Origin: Carallia brachiata
Taxonomy: Eukaryota; Streptophyta; Magnoliopsida; Malpighiales; Rhizophoraceae
DNA: 64,000 nucleotides
Direction of reading: 5' to 3'
Assembly: GCA_021464245.1 (NCBI GenBank)
Contig: JADCRB010000046.1
Span: 6,466,760 to 6,530,759 of the forward strand
In this document: positions 46,352 to 59,643 of the stretch, piece by piece
Numbering within the stretch: the first letter of the stretch is position 1
Layout of the letters: each line of letters opens with the position of its first letter
Made by a program: the position numbers and the translations under genes
Notes under the pieces: generated by a model
What the model was told of the DNA's origin: nothing
Database searches by the model: none
Seen by the model: only the letters and a program-made list of their open reading frames with translations

Positions 46352-49300
46352 TCATTTGCACTGATTCGCCTGTGAAGTCCAGTCATCAAGGAGGTTCGAA
46401 ATGGTCTCTTCAAAATTTTTTCCCTGAGGCCCCGGCTTCACAATGTTGACGTCACCCCATTGGGAGCAAGGGTCTGACCACCAGCTCCTCCGGCCAGTGC
46501 ACCATGCACCAGGGGCAACTTGGTTTCGTCCACGCTTGAGGATATTCTCATCAACCATGTCCAGGACAGGGTCATCCTTTTGGAATTGTCTAGCAAATGC
46601 AGCTCCACTTTGAACCATAAGATCATAATCAGAAACGTTAAGAAAGTGGGGTTCCATCTTAGGAGGATTGTCCCAGACCATGTATCTTAAATCACTGTTC
46701 ACAGTTGTGTTTTTGAACTCTGGTGTATTGCAGATGACAGAATGAAAATAGCCTTCTTCAGATAACATCGCATTGTTGAAGTACATAAGAAGGGTTCGGG
46801 GAAGGTTATCCCAGCCAAAAATGCAAAATTCCAGAAATGAACGGCTCAAAACGACCCATGGGGAACCTGCAATGAGAGAATTGGTCACATCCAGCTAGAA
46901 TTTCCAACAAAGCAAACATCAAATATTTTGCCTGCAGTTGCAAAACATCGAAATTAGACTTTACCTGTGTATATTTTGAAAGCATCGGGTGTTTTCCGCT
47001 TCTCTGTGGCATGAAAAATTTGGCTCCTCCTTGCTAGGTAAAGTGCAGGATCTACTATAATAGGGTGAAACCTTTGCGTTCTGCATCAAAATAAATCAAT
47101 ACACTTCAGATTATGTTAAACTTTGTGACATGGGAGAGCAATAATTTCTTATAAAAACAGTTACATACTCTTTCCATCCAAGGTCACTGGTATGATCTAT
47201 GAAATTGATGTCTCTGCCAACAGTAGAGAATGCGTAGAACAAGTCTGGAATCAGTAAACAGAAAGGAATATGGGAAACTTAGCCTTGCAAAGGATATTAA
47301 ACAATACAAAGATATCATACAAAAAACTGCACTAAAATTGATGTCAAAAATATGGTAAACTGGCAGCACATAGAGCAACCGATATTAAAGGCTCATTGGC
47401 ACCCCCATTACGATATACAAGCATAAAGTAGACCAATTACCACCACATTGGTTCCCAATAAAAACATCAAAGTTGATCAGTGTGCAGCTCATTCATGAAA
47501 TCATTGAATAATCCCTAAACAGGAGTAAACCATACCAACAAATTATCCATTTATACAATAACTCATTGAGACTCTGAATCATGCTTCAGCATGCCAATTC
47601 GAAGCCTCAGGCTTTAGAAACATTGGTTCCCAGTAATTTTATCATTTCACAACTGATTGACTATTATACGATAATTAATTTCAATGCCTTGTAACATAAG
47701 GACCAATTTGACCACACAAACAAACTTCAGAGTGCCTCCATCAAGCCTTCTAATAACATTCCACCTGTTCCACATCTTTTTTATGACTTTGAAAATTAAG
47801 CGAGCATTCCCCGTGCACAAAGCTTCCACACCATGGGGTCTAGGAAGGGTTTAACTTCTTTAATATGTTCAACCATGCTATAAACATATTGCAAAGACAA
47901 GAAGATATGAAAGGAGCTAAGATTTTAGCTTTACAACTAAATATGGAGGTGCAAGGAATCAAGCTCATTAGAATCACAATTTGTGAACAAGAAAACCAAT
48001 CAAAATAGAAAAAAATAGCCAGTCAACGATCTCTGGTGCATAGCAAAATGACAAGAAATTCCTCCATTTTGTGTTCTTAAAGCAGGATTAGTTTAAAACA
48101 ACTTAGCTAATCTATAATCACGTATATTTGCCAAGAAATTCCTCCACTTTTCAGAGTTTCAATGAAAGCACCAATTTATGGATACACCCACTTAGCCTTA
48201 ATTGGCAAGCGCTTCTCACCAAGTTTAGACATTGCATGAGTGTCCCCGAGATTTCAAATGCAGTGTGACCACTACATATTTACATTTACCAAATATTTCA
48301 ACTGCAGTCTGACCACTTCCTATCTCTGTTTACCATCACAACACTTAATTAGACATGGATGTGGATAAGTGGATGTATTCAACACATGAAATAAAGAATT
48401 TGACTTCAAGGAAACCTAACAATCACACACAAAAAGAAAAGAAAGAAAAAACTGCTTCATGCTATCCAAGTCTGTTCAATGACAAACACTATTTGACTCC
48501 AGCCCAAATTAGGATTGCATAACGCTTTCAGCACCAACAGAAAAAGGATCAGGCTGAGTTGAAAACTAGTTCTCCATCAGCTTAATCAAAGTGAACGAAA
48601 ATTTAATGTGCCTCCAACTTGCAAATCGTTATGCTATTACAAGTGAATATGTGCTAACATGCAAGAAATTTCTTAGATGTTGCAGATTTTTAATTGAGAA
48701 AATGAACAGCGAATTAAGGCAAAGCAAGATAGTGCCATACTATCTGAGATAATATGTATAATGTAACAACTTTGGCAAAGTATCAGTTAATGTAGGCTTA
48801 CTGACACAATTTATCCAATCCTAATTTGTTCTTCAGAACTTAAACAAAGGATCATGGTAAATTTTTTTTGGTTTTAAGAGATTAAAGAACCAACATTATG
48901 AACCTTGAAATCTTATTTAAAAGCACGCATTTGTAAACAAAATCGTTTCCTCCGCAAGTTTCCTTACTGTGCCACACAGGAATGCAGAGCCTATACAATC
49001 AGGTGTTAAATGTGTGAATAACATATGCTCGCCGCAAATAGTTTGTTAAATTAGCCAGTTCATTGTTTTCATGATGAAACCTGCTCCAACAATAGAACTG
49101 GTCAACTAAGACCCAACTGGAAAGAATGACTAATAATTGGAAACATCCCATCCTCTGGTCTCCAAAGTAACCAAAAGAAAACATGAGGCCAAAAATTGCC
49201 AGCATTTGGTTGAATGGCATCCAATGCCTGCAATGCCTACCTTTCCAAACCATAAAAACAAACGTAATAACTCCCAAATATCTCATGTCGAGTGTACCAA

Positions 49301-50193
49301 ACTACAGAACTTTAGTTCCCATTTCTTTTTTTTTCAAAAGCACGGTGGAAAGAAAGAAAGCCCAAATGGATATGCACATATTCTACAGAACCCGAAGACG
49401 GGCAATTGCAAAGGCAAATCAAGTTTCTAAATCAAGTTAAAAAGTTGATCAATAAATAAAACTCTGCACAAATCTAACTGAACATTCATTCGTACGAGGA
49501 AAAAGAATCAAGTTTCCATTCTCATGCTATTTTTCCAGCATCAGGACAACCAAATACCTTCCAGGGAAAATCTCAACAAATTAACATATAAACAAATATT
49601 GAAAAACTTCACAATTCTAGTAACCAAAGGGGCAAAACAAAAGGAAAATTTCGCAACCAAAGGACAAAGAGAATCAAATAAAAGAGAGAAATTATTGAGG
49701 GCAACCTACCATCCTGAGTCAAAAGCGGATAGTCCATGGCACTCAAAACCACGAACCAATTCCATCCAGCATCCACCTTGAGCAAAATGGCAGCAGCACG
49801 CAATATTGCCGCCAAATTAGAGGACCCCATGTAGTTAATCCGATTAGGCCTCCCAATAACATCCACATTAGCAAAAGAACTGATTGCAGGAACTGCATTT
49901 ACTGCAACTATAAGTTTTATTCTCTCCTCATCTGAGGCCTCAGTTTCCAAATGCAGTAAATAACGGTTCCTTGGGTGATAGACAGCGAGCAATAGCCGAA
50001 AGATCCGCTCCCCATCGTCCCGGCCGCCAGAGATATAGTAGGCGAAGGAGGGCGGATAGTGGGTGCCATGGCGGATTAGAGAAGGGTAAGGCTTTGGAGA
50101 GCTTAGAGAGGAGAGTGAATACCGTAAGAGGACGAGAAGGGAGAGAAATGTTGCAGAGAAAAGCGTGCAGAGGCATCTTTTCTCCGCTCCCAT
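46352..50193 (-). CDS. GT14-family Golgi glycosyltransferase (GlcAT14-like), 4 exons, 396 aa
   Basis: Exons 49710-50193, 47169-47244, 46965-47080 and 46352-46866, GT/AG introns, frame intact. A short cytosolic tail (MGAEKRC) and a hydrophobic anchor at about residues 8-23 make it a type II membrane protein. The catalytic Branch/Core-2-I domain (PF02485) covers about residues 48-300. Visible marks are FAYYISGG, VYHPRNRYLLHL, DAGWNWFVVLSAMDYPL, NFIDHTSDLGWKE, GSPWVVLSRSFLEF and LRYMVWDNPPKMEPH. The end has WWSDPCSQWGDVNIVKPGP. Plant members studied so far (GlcAT14A-C) add glucuronic acid to beta-1,6/1,3-galactans of arabinogalactan proteins. Length and N-terminus are closest, from memory, to the shorter members (At2g37585, At1g71070). 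Donor and acceptor are inferred. Intron 1 is 2.5 kb. Confidence 0.93.
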
Positions 50194-50290
50194 AGTGCTA
50201 TCAACACCAACGAGGAAGCTGCTTCTTTTTTCCTGTTCTTGTTATTGACGAGAACCAACTTGGTGATTGAGCAGATGGTGTTCAAATCAA

Positions 50291-50760
50291 ATCAAGTTCA
50301 AATTTTTCACCTAAATTTTGGGTTTTTGGATGAAATAGAGAAATGGGTGTGCATCAAAATCAAGACATTCTCTCCATAACTTCTGGATTTCAATTGAAGA
50401 TGAAAAGAGTGCAATGAACCAAAAAGAAACAAAAAGAACTGAAACCTAAAACTTTCAGGAAAACACAGAGATGATGGATATTCATCAAATGAAGAGAATC
50501 AAGTTCAAATCTTCCAGCTAAATTTGGGATACTTTGAGGAAATGGAGAAATGGGTATGCATCAAAATCAAGACTATCTCTCCATAACTTCTGGATTTCAA
50601 GTAAAGACGAAAAGATGGGCATGAACCACAAATTTTAAAAAACCAAAAAAAATCCAAGACCTAAAATCTTCAGAAGAACAAAAGAGATGATGGGTATCAC
50701 TACTCATCAAATGAAGAATTGTGGGGTGAGGTTGGATTTACAAAGGAAATGGACAAATGG
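50291..50760. repeat. Tandem duplication of about 207 bp upstream of the GT14 gene
   Basis: ATCAAGTTCAAAT begins copies at 50291 and 50498. Both contain GAGAAATGGGT, GCATCAAAATCAAGAC and TCTCCATAACTTCTGGATTT. A partial third copy starts with AGAGATGATGGGTATC at 50683. The array begins about 100 bases upstream of the start codon and may include the promoter or 5' UTR. Confidence 0.85.
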
Positions 50761-53700
50761 GGCAAGTGGGGATCTTGGAGCCTTCAGGTCAGGTGCCAAA
50801 TGTGGAAAAGCTCAAAACAAAAAAATTGCAAAGCAATCCCAGATCAGAAGCAGTAAAAATTCTCACTTTTAAACTTCTCTCTCTTTTTTTCCTTTTTTTT
50901 TTTTTTTTTTTAAAAAAAACTCTCCTTTTATCTCTGTATTAAATTCTTCACTTCAATCTCCCCCATCAAGATGTATTTGACAGTGGCAGAGAAATCAGCT
51001 AGGGTTAGGGTTTTCAGTTTAGATTCGCCAGTTTGCAGCTGCCATCAGACGGAAAATAGAAACTGGTTAGAGGGTTAATCAACACTTCTGCCTTTTTCCC
51101 TTTATTTTCTAACATTAGCAATTTTGATTTTGATTTGGCTTTTGATCTATGAACAGTTGAACAATTGTAAGTTAAAATAATTCTGTCCGTGTGTCCGAGT
51201 GTAAATAAATAGTTTATGCCCAGGATTCTCACCTTCACTGGAGCGCGTGACTTCAGTCGCCGCACTTGACTGTAGAGTTTTGTTTTTTATTAATTAATCC
51301 ATTATAATTGAGATTTAAATTCTAAATTTTTAATATTAAGATGTATTTTAGCATTAATTGAGCTACAATTGGTTGGTATTATTTTTTTGACAAGTAAGCT
51401 TTTCAGGTAAATCTCAAAATTATTAGCATACACTTGTAGTTATCCATTTAAAATATAGGGTTTATTTGGTTTATTATTGATATTATTTTTATTGATTGTT
51501 GATTACTGATTACTATTACCTATTACTGATTATTAAAAAAATTAAAGAAATATTTGCTTAATTTATATTTGTTATTACTATTAAATAATTAAATGATTGA
51601 TTTAGATATTTAATTTACATTAATTTATCATATTAATAAAATTATTTTATATTTGATAATTTTTATTTTTAGAATAAATATTCTTTAAATAATATCGAGA
51701 ATTTTTTCATTTAATTTTTATTTTTTCAAAAAAATAATTAATTTTTACTAGATATTAAAAAAATATAATGTTAGAAATATTTTTTCAAATGTCAATATTA
51801 ATGAAAATTTCAAGTGAAAAAATATTATTTAAGAATTGAGGAAAAATAAAAATTGTATATTTATATAAATTTGATGATGCTGAGTAACAACTAACAAATA
51901 ATATTTAACTGGTAAGTAAAAAAATAATGAAGTTTTATAAATATTATTTGTGGGTAATTTAATATATATAAATTATTATTATTATTAAAAATTAAAAAAA
52001 TAGCCCAAAAAGTAGTAAAAAGTAACTTTAAATTACTTTTTAATCAGTTGATTTTAGGATGTCGTATAAAGAAATGAGTAAATCAAACAATAGGATAAAA
52101 AAATTAATCAACACTCATCTTCCTATTTTAAAAATAAAATATAAATGTATCATCTTAAAAACTAACTCAACACCTCATAGAATACACTCAATTGGGAACC
52201 ATGCACCTATACCATACATCTCCATTCGGTGTGTTTGGATTTTAATATAGGGTAAAAAAGAAAATGGTGAGAAATAAAGTAATGAGAAAATAATTGAAAT
52301 GAAAGAAAATTGTTTTGTTTATAGTTGTTTGGATATGTTAGAATTAAATAACAAGAAAATTGTAAAAAAATAAATGTATTGTTTAGATATGGTACGAAAA
52401 TAGAAGAATAGAAAATTTATGTATTTCAAATGACTATTTTGTCCTTCAACTTCTTTAGTGATGCATAAGGTTCAAGTACCTTTTAGTAATTTTATAATTA
52501 ATTTCAGTTATTAACATTTTTTTATCTCATTCAATTATTAATATTTGTCTGGCCACTTTTTCACAGAAGGGGACTTGTGGGCCACATATGAGTCTTTTTT
52601 TTAACATTTGAAATTATTTCTCATAAAAGAAACCATCCAAACGTAAAAAAGAATTTAACTCTTTCTCATGCAAATCCTTCAATCCAAATACTCTGTAAGT
52701 TTACTCTTATCTTAAACTAGTTATGAGTTTTTTGTTTAAGAGCATTTTTCTTAAGAGGTTCACTATGCACCATAGCAATGATTTACACATTACATTATAA
52801 CAGATTATTTAAGACAAATTTACTTTTGACATAGGCATTACGATATGTTTTTGTCAGTGTTTTTTTAACTTTTTCATCTCTTGTCCCCCGCTTGGTTAAA
52901 GACGTGTAGCACACGCTCAATATTGGAGCGTGGAATTTTAAGGGTTTTTTTCTTTTATTTGAATATTTTGCCGACCATAAAACGATGACGTGATGTGATG
53001 GCATCATTTATTATTTGACAAACGTAGCAGTAGGGCATAATACTTTCATGGATCATTGTAAGGAGGTCGTGTGTAATTAATCTGTATTACTGGGTGATTA
53101 AAGTATTAAACTTGGTATAACCAGAGTATAACTGTATCAGCGTACTTCCCATGAAATTTAAATTACACTCACAAGTGGGGCACAATTCTAATTAAAAGAA
53201 GCATGCAGTTGTCGGTCGGAGAAACTGCAGATCTTTGCTAAATACAGTGAAATTTGTGAATTTGATGTGGAAATTTAGCTTATAGTACAGTAAATAATTG
53301 TGATTACTATCTCTGCTCTTCTAATTTTCGACCAAAAAAGCACCATGCTTTTTTTTTTTATCTATTAAAATATATATTATATTATAAATAACATAAAAAA
53401 AATAATTCATAAAAATTTAAATTTTAAGTACTGAGTCACGTAAAAAAAAAATAAAGTATCATACAAATTTAAAATGTGCATTTTGTCATGTTTTTAATGA
53501 GATGTAGCCATCGACATTTAAGATTAGGACAGTTGTCAGAAGTCATTCAGTATCTCATCGATTAATAAGAGAGAATATTTGAATTATTTTTTCACTGATT
53601 ATTCTAATGTAAAAAAAAGAAGTCGTCAGTTGTATGTTTGGCAGGCAGCAAGGGCCAATCTGGATCGATTTGATATATATATTTACACTAAATTGTTAGC

Positions 53701-54039
53701 AGCTCGTTTTTTTTTTCCCCTGTTTGTGAAACTGTTAAAGTAATAACAAAAAATAAATAATTATATGGATAAAATTTGAGAGTAAACTTTAAATTTTTTA
53801 CTCTCAAATTTTATAATTGACAGTTAATATTGTCAACTATTTGAGTTATATTTAATTTACTTGGTTTAAAAGATTTTAAAACCTCAAACATATCAACATA
53901 AGATTGAAATTAGTTAAATTTATTAGCAATTGTTGGTTGGTTTGGCATCTTTTTTTTGGTTCAAATCATGTTGATAGGAAAAAAAAAATCTCAAAGATTT
54001 AGATAACCGAAATTAAAAAAAATACATGAACAAATAAAA
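50761..54039. other. AT-rich intergenic DNA, with a possible MITE
   Basis: No gene supported. The segment 52229-52694 starts GGTGTGTTTGGATTTT and ends AATCCAAATACTC, which reversed reads GAGTATTTGGATT. With its AT-rich inside it could be a MITE, but a target duplication was not identified. Confidence 0.45.
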
Positions 54040-54057
54040 TTTTAGTTTAAGTAGACT
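54040..54057. repeat. 18-bp target-site duplication, left copy
   Basis: TTTTAGTTTAAGTAGACT, identical to 55220-55237, directly before the T run of the retroelement. Confidence 0.95.
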
Positions 54058-55219
54058 CTTTTTTTTTTTTTTTTACCAGAAAGAACTATTGCATTAATTT
54101 GCGAACCGTAATAGGTCAATACGAAAATGCCGAAACAAGCTGCATACAGCAGCAGAAAGGAACGACCACAAGGCCTACAATAAAAGTAGTCAAAAGACCA
54201 CAAAACAATTGGACTTGAAATCTAATTGCATAACACCCTACACAAAGGTTACAAACCAGACTAGCCGGACTGAGCTGCACAGAGCAGCAAATACCGCACT
54301 TCGGCGGACCTATACCGGTAATCGACCAAGAGCGACCAGCAACGATTTCCAACTGATACAAAACACATATGGACATATCAAACCCTAACCGCAACAGCAA
54401 CAACAAAAACACAGCAGCAATAGAACAAGAGAACATAGATAAAGCACAACAAATCTCTCATTGAATCAAAACATAGCAGAACCCTATCCAAACAACTCCG
54501 GTGGAGCCAAAAGAGATCCTGGACGGCGACCACGGCGGCGGCTCGTCGAAAAAAGCTGACGGCGGTTGAGATGAGGCTGCCTGCAGCAGGGACAGTGACG
54601 GTGAGTGTGGCAGAGCCATCAGGTAGTGCGGCGACAGGAGCAGCACCTTCAGCGTCCAAAGCAACAGCAAACCCAGCCAACTCCAGTGTATGCGCCAGCA
54701 GCCGGTAGGCGGCTCCAGCAACAAACACAGGAGAAGAGTCGCCGGTGTCCGGGAAGAACGGAGTCGGCAAAGGATAACGCAGGGTGGGCACCGTAGCCAG
54801 TGGCCGGTACGGCGGCGCCGGTGACGGAACCAGTAACATTAACAGCATCTGAAACGGCCAAAAAGAGGCACGGTCGGAGAGGAGTCCGGATCTAAAACCG
54901 GAAGGGCCATGGGTGGATTTAAGAGAGCAGGATCTAAACAAAAGGGAGGAAAAAGAAGGATCTGAAAAGATAGACATGGAAAGAGAAGAGAGATGGGAAA
55001 AGAGAAAGAAGAGGAGCAGAGGAAAGAAAGAGAAGAAGAGAAAACCGAGAGAGGATGAGAGGGGAAGGAAGGGGTGGCCGGCAGTGGCGGCCGGAGAACC
55101 TCTACCGCCGGTCAAAATTTGGGGATTTAGTGAGGAGTGCAGAGGATTTAGAGAGAGAAACAACAATAGAGAGAGAGTCGCATTCAAAAAAACAAAATTG
55201 CCAGTTGCTACTCGTGGTC
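54058..55219 (-). mobile_element. Young non-autonomous poly(A) retroelement, 1.16 kb
   Basis: The tail is a T16 run on the plus strand (about 54059-54074), so the element reads on the minus strand from 55219. A perfect 18-bp target duplication marks target-primed integration by LINE machinery in trans. The 5' half is C/T-rich, then GC-rich (54480-54850), and the 3' part ends in ordinary sequence before the poly(A). There is no RT or endonuclease. A 269-codon minus-strand frame (54378-55187), rich in Leu, Ser, Phe and Pro, has no recognised domain, and the older relative at 20693-21490 conserves nucleotide blocks rather than this protein. Tail and duplication rule out a DNA transposon. It could be a LINE internal-deletion derivative or a long SINE-like family. 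Confidence 0.85.
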
Positions 55220-55237
55220 TTTTAGTTTAAGTAGACT
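55220..55237. repeat. 18-bp target-site duplication, right copy
   Basis: Identical to 54040-54057. It follows the 5' end of the minus-strand retroelement. Confidence 0.95.
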
Positions 55238-56597
55238 ATTAGAATAAGCAAACTATATTTCATTACAAGCATAAAGGGATTGAAGTTCTAGATTCAAGAA
55301 AGATGTTTGCTTTTTTGTTTTTTTTTTTAGTGGTTCATTTTTCCAAAAAAAATAAAAATTTGAATTTTAGTATTAATAGACAATTGGGTCGATCTCAACC
55401 CTTTTTTAATTTTTAAAACTAAAATTAAACTATTAAATATTATTTTCTTAAATTAGAAAGTATAACTAATGCAGTTTTGAGAAAAAAATGCAGTTTTAAT
55501 AATTTTGATTTGATTTTAATTAAGTTTAGTCAGTTGAAGTGGGTTGAGCTATTTTATGCACGCTTCAAACGGCAATGATGTGGACAAATGAAGCCGTGCA
55601 AGACGTGCCCAGCAGCAGATAATGATGGGTATTAATGACTAATCTTAGTCTAATTTCAATTTTTCATTCCTTATATTATTAACTCTAGTATTTGTCGGCT
55701 TTGGCGTCTAATTTTGTTCAATTTTATCATTGATTCTTCGCAATTAGTTTAAATTTAGTAATTGACTAGATCGACTTAAGTAAAATTTACTTAAATCTAA
55801 CAGTATTTAAATGGTAAATCCTTTCATATGAATTGAATCGAATAAAGCATACAAATAAGAGTTATTCTTAAAGCATACAAATAAGAGTTATTATAACTTC
55901 ATTATACAGATCTAACAATTAATATACTGATGATGATTTTTTTTTTTGTTGAAAAAAAAAACCCTCTATTTTTTCTCTTTATTTCATTTAAATTTGGATC
56001 AAATCTATTTGTTTTTTAGTGAGTGACGGATTTGGATACTTTTCACGGAAAAAAAAAATAAAACTCAAACCTGCGCATTCAAGCCAGAGTGTGACAAAAT
56101 AATGCTAATTTCTAGATTAAACGAAGATACATGCAGAAGAGTGTTTGTTTTTACGTTTTGCACTTGGCATTGACATTTAGTTTGAATCAACAGGAAACTA
56201 AAATATACCTCAGTTGATTAGAAACATAGGCTTGAGCTATCTTTTCAGAGCTACGCATGATATTTTTTGACCAAATTATTTATAACAATATTGAAAAATA
56301 GAAACAAAATAGTTGTGCAAATTTTCACTAGAAAACATAAAAAATAACCTTTCCAAAAAATCTTTTATCCAAATAAAATCATAAAAACTATCCAGCCATT
56401 GTAATTGCTGGAAATACAACCTCGTTTTACATGTATTTGATCATCATGAATCCCATCAAAGCAAGCTTATTTATTAGAATAACGATGACTTATTTCCTTT
56501 TTTCAAGCAGGAGTATTTGCTAGTATCCAATTAGTATTTCCCTGTTAATAGTTCACCTGTAAGGCTGTAACAAAAGTTTTGTAGGATGCTTCACTGC
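55238..56597. other. Intergenic DNA and 3' flank of EAF
   Basis: AT-rich, no gene recognised. A short direct repeat, AAAGCATACAAATAAGAGTTAT, occurs twice at about 55846-55892. Confidence 0.5.
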
Positions 56598-59054
56598 TTA
56601 AATAGAGCTAACGTCTTCATCGCTGCCTTCGCTGTCGCTGCTACTACTGCTCCCGCTCCCGCTTCCACTTCCACTTCCACTAGTTCCACTTCCACTGCTA
56701 CTGCTCGAACTGGAACTCTGCTCGTTTCTCTCTTCAGCATTCACCTGAGCTCTAAGGGCTTCTGCAGCATTGCGTCCTTTCTCCACCTCGTCACCACTAT
56801 CATCCACATCAGCAATCTCATCGTCACTGTTGTTCTGATGTGGCACATTGATATCAAATCCAGTGTCAACTTTCTGTCCAGCAGCATCATTTTCAATATC
56901 AGGTGAAACAGCACCGAATAATTCCTCAATATCAATATCTTGATGTTCTTCAACTTCATCATCCTTTCGGGCTTGGCAAGGTAGTGGACAGAGTTGGGGG
57001 TTCAGGTGGAAGCTCTTTAGTTCCCTTACTAGCAGCTTTGGCACCTAATGTCAGATAAAGAATACTATAATGCATCAAAGCACATAATGGAAACTGTCGG
57101 ACTGCAGTAAGTTGCAGAATCAATTACCAAGCATGCTGAAATTTGATAATTGTGTAAAGTAGTTCCTAAAAATATGGATTAAATAGCATTGATTGCCACA
57201 AAACTCTATTATGCAGCATTGTCCCTCAAAATTGCAACAGTTATCTGGGCTCATTGAAGTGTGCGAGAACTGATCTTTCAAATAAATGGGTATTGAGCTA
57301 TTAAATACGTGTGCTGGGAAGAGAAAAACAGCTAAACAAAAAGAAAAAAATAGTTCTTAGAATGAAGGTGCATCACTTCAATCTAAATCTGAGACTGAAG
57401 GAAAGTAAGAAGGTGAAGCTAACAGCTAAGAAATGTCAAGATTTCCTATCAAAAAACAAGATTAAAAATAAATAAATAAACCAACTCAAATTCAGTCAAC
57501 CAGTTTCGAAGTGTCAAAGCATATCTGACAGGACTTTGACGATGCATCCTGGGCACCACAAGAAAGCATGATTTCACAAAGAAAAGCTGTTCTTTCGCTT
57601 TTCAATTTTGTTACTCAAATACATGCATGACTGATTCAAATAGTATTCACAGGTGTAAACAAATTTCATACAATAGGCACTTCATATGCCACACACCAAG
57701 AAAAGGAGATAGATAATCTGATAAATGCTCACAATTAAGGCCAATGTGTGCATATCATGACAAATTCTAACAGGATTCATCAATTATGCCATTCACAATC
57801 AAAAGTTCGGTTTTCTACTTTCATTTACATTCTCCACAACTGAATTATACAAAATTCAGGAAAACATGTAGTTGAACCCAAATGCACACTGCAAATACCT
57901 GGAATCTGCGGCTCACCAACATCAATTCGTTCCACCTCAACCTGCACAATCACCAAAAAGGAGAAACTTAAAACATCAGAATGGATTCAAAGGAACCGGT
58001 GGTCAATATTCAAGCAACAAACGCTAAATGCAGCAAACAAAAAGGATTACAAGCTGAACAAACGGGCCAAGACTATTCACCCTTCGAAGCAAGAAAATAA
58101 ACCACATAGACTCCCCAGGATATAAATCAACCAATGATTACAATCTTCTGAATTTCATAATAAGTACACATCTTCCCATATATGTAAACATCCATACTTA
58201 TTATACATAGAAGCTCAAATGGCGCAGCAGCATGGCAGTCGAGTTTTTCTATGCTTAGCCACCTTTTCTCAATCTTCTTAATCAGCTTATTCCCTTTTCA
58301 TATTCATAGGCTGCGAGTTGATTCTCAAAACCTTGGTTCGGCTAGAGATGTTCACAGCCATTCTCATCCGAATATAAACCAAACAGCCCTTTTTTACACA
58401 ATGTACTAATGCATTGTTCTCCACAAAACGTGAAAGAAAGAAAACTCACCGGCACCGGAGGCAAGGAGCTTCTTGCCGCCGTATGCACAGGCTTCACGCC
58501 CTTCCCAGCGGGAGATAGCCGTGGCTCCGGTCCTCCTCCCGCGGCGCAGCAGACTGAGCACCTACTGCAACAGCAGAACCACCAGCAGATTCGCCGGGCA
58601 ATCGGAGGTGGCGGAGCTGCTTGACGGCGCGATGAAGCCGCTCCAATCGGAAGGTCACGCCGTCGAAAAACAAGACGGCGTCGTTTTCCTTATAGTCCTC
58701 GCTGCTGCCCTCGAACGTTACTTTCGGTTTTCCTAACTGATTGTTCTGGAACTCCACCGAAACTCTGTTCTCCTTGTTCTTGTGCATCGATCCTGGCTTC
58801 GTCTTATCGATCGAAGCCGGCTTAAACTCATCTGATCAACCAAAAACAAAAAAAATAAATCAAAAGATCAAACTGCAATTTCTTATTTTCTCGGCAACCA
58901 AACAGAAAATAAAAAAATAAAATTAGACTGACTCACATCGAAGAGTACAATATTTGTTGGAGCCTTCGTCTTTGAAGGAAGGTCCTAGAGTGAGATTGTA
59001 CCAGCGATCGGATTGTGGCGCGGTCTTCGGCTCTTCCTTGGAGTTGTTCGCCAT
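56598..59054 (-). CDS. EAF1: EAF-type RNA polymerase II elongation factor, 4 exons, two frame breaks
   Basis: Exons 58937-59054, 58450-58831, 57899-57941 and 56598-57044. Exon 1 begins MANNSKEEPKTAPQSDRWYN. The EAF N-terminal domain covers the rest of exon 1 and most of exon 2 (YEFKPASIDKTKPGSM, VSVEFQNNQLGKPKVTFEG, YKENDAVLFFDGVTFRLERL). Exon 3 gives VEVERIDVGEPQIP. Exon 4 gives an acidic region (DDEVEEHQDIDIEELFG) and a Ser/Gly-rich tail ending SDEDVSSI. EAF proteins bind ELL and stimulate elongation. The acidic tail suits transactivation. Two breaks: in exon 2 the frame must change near 58535-58550 (a G-rich stretch that seems to lack one base), otherwise a stop is reached at 58494; in exon 4 the frame entered from exon 3 stops at 56959-56961, while the acidic tail lies in another frame, so a change near 56970-56975 or another acceptor is needed. 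Symbol by resemblance to At1g71080, from memory. Confidence 0.85.
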
Positions 59055-59643
59055 TATTGTTTAATTTGAACCGTCTGATCAAATATCAGCAGTTCGAAGG
59101 GAAGGCGTGGGATCTCGGTTGTGAATGGGACCCACCGGATGCTGACATGGCAAGATCAGAGGTCGGTGGCGCTGGAGCTTTGCTGCTGCTGCAGAAGAGC
59201 TTAAAAAGCTAATGCGTTTTTTTTTTGTTTTTTTTTTTGTGTAATAAGGTTTTATTGTTGAAGACGACCCAGACGGTGCGTATCGGTAAATATATTCTCT
59301 GTGTGAAGGCTCTGCAGTCTAATAAGCAACCAGCAATGATATTATGCCACGTTTGAGATCGTCATTAGAATCTTTCGCACGCAATCAATACTCAAAATAC
59401 ATTTTCAATAAATATACCACCAATTTATTACTATTTTTTTAAAAAATATTAAACAGTAATATTTAAATAATTATAAAATAAAAAAATAATCTGAATAATT
59501 AGATAATTAAAATTAAAAAATAATAAAATTTTAAATATCCTTAAATGAATTAAATGAATAATTTGTTATTTTGTTAATATTTAAAATTAATTACATACTA
59601 AAACTTTTTTAAAAAACACTAATATATTCAACTTCTGTTATAA

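Noticed and set aside
54378..55187. A 269-codon minus-strand open frame, the second longest in the window
   Set aside because: It lies inside the young retroelement, is low in complexity and is not conserved in the older copy, so it is not reported as a gene.
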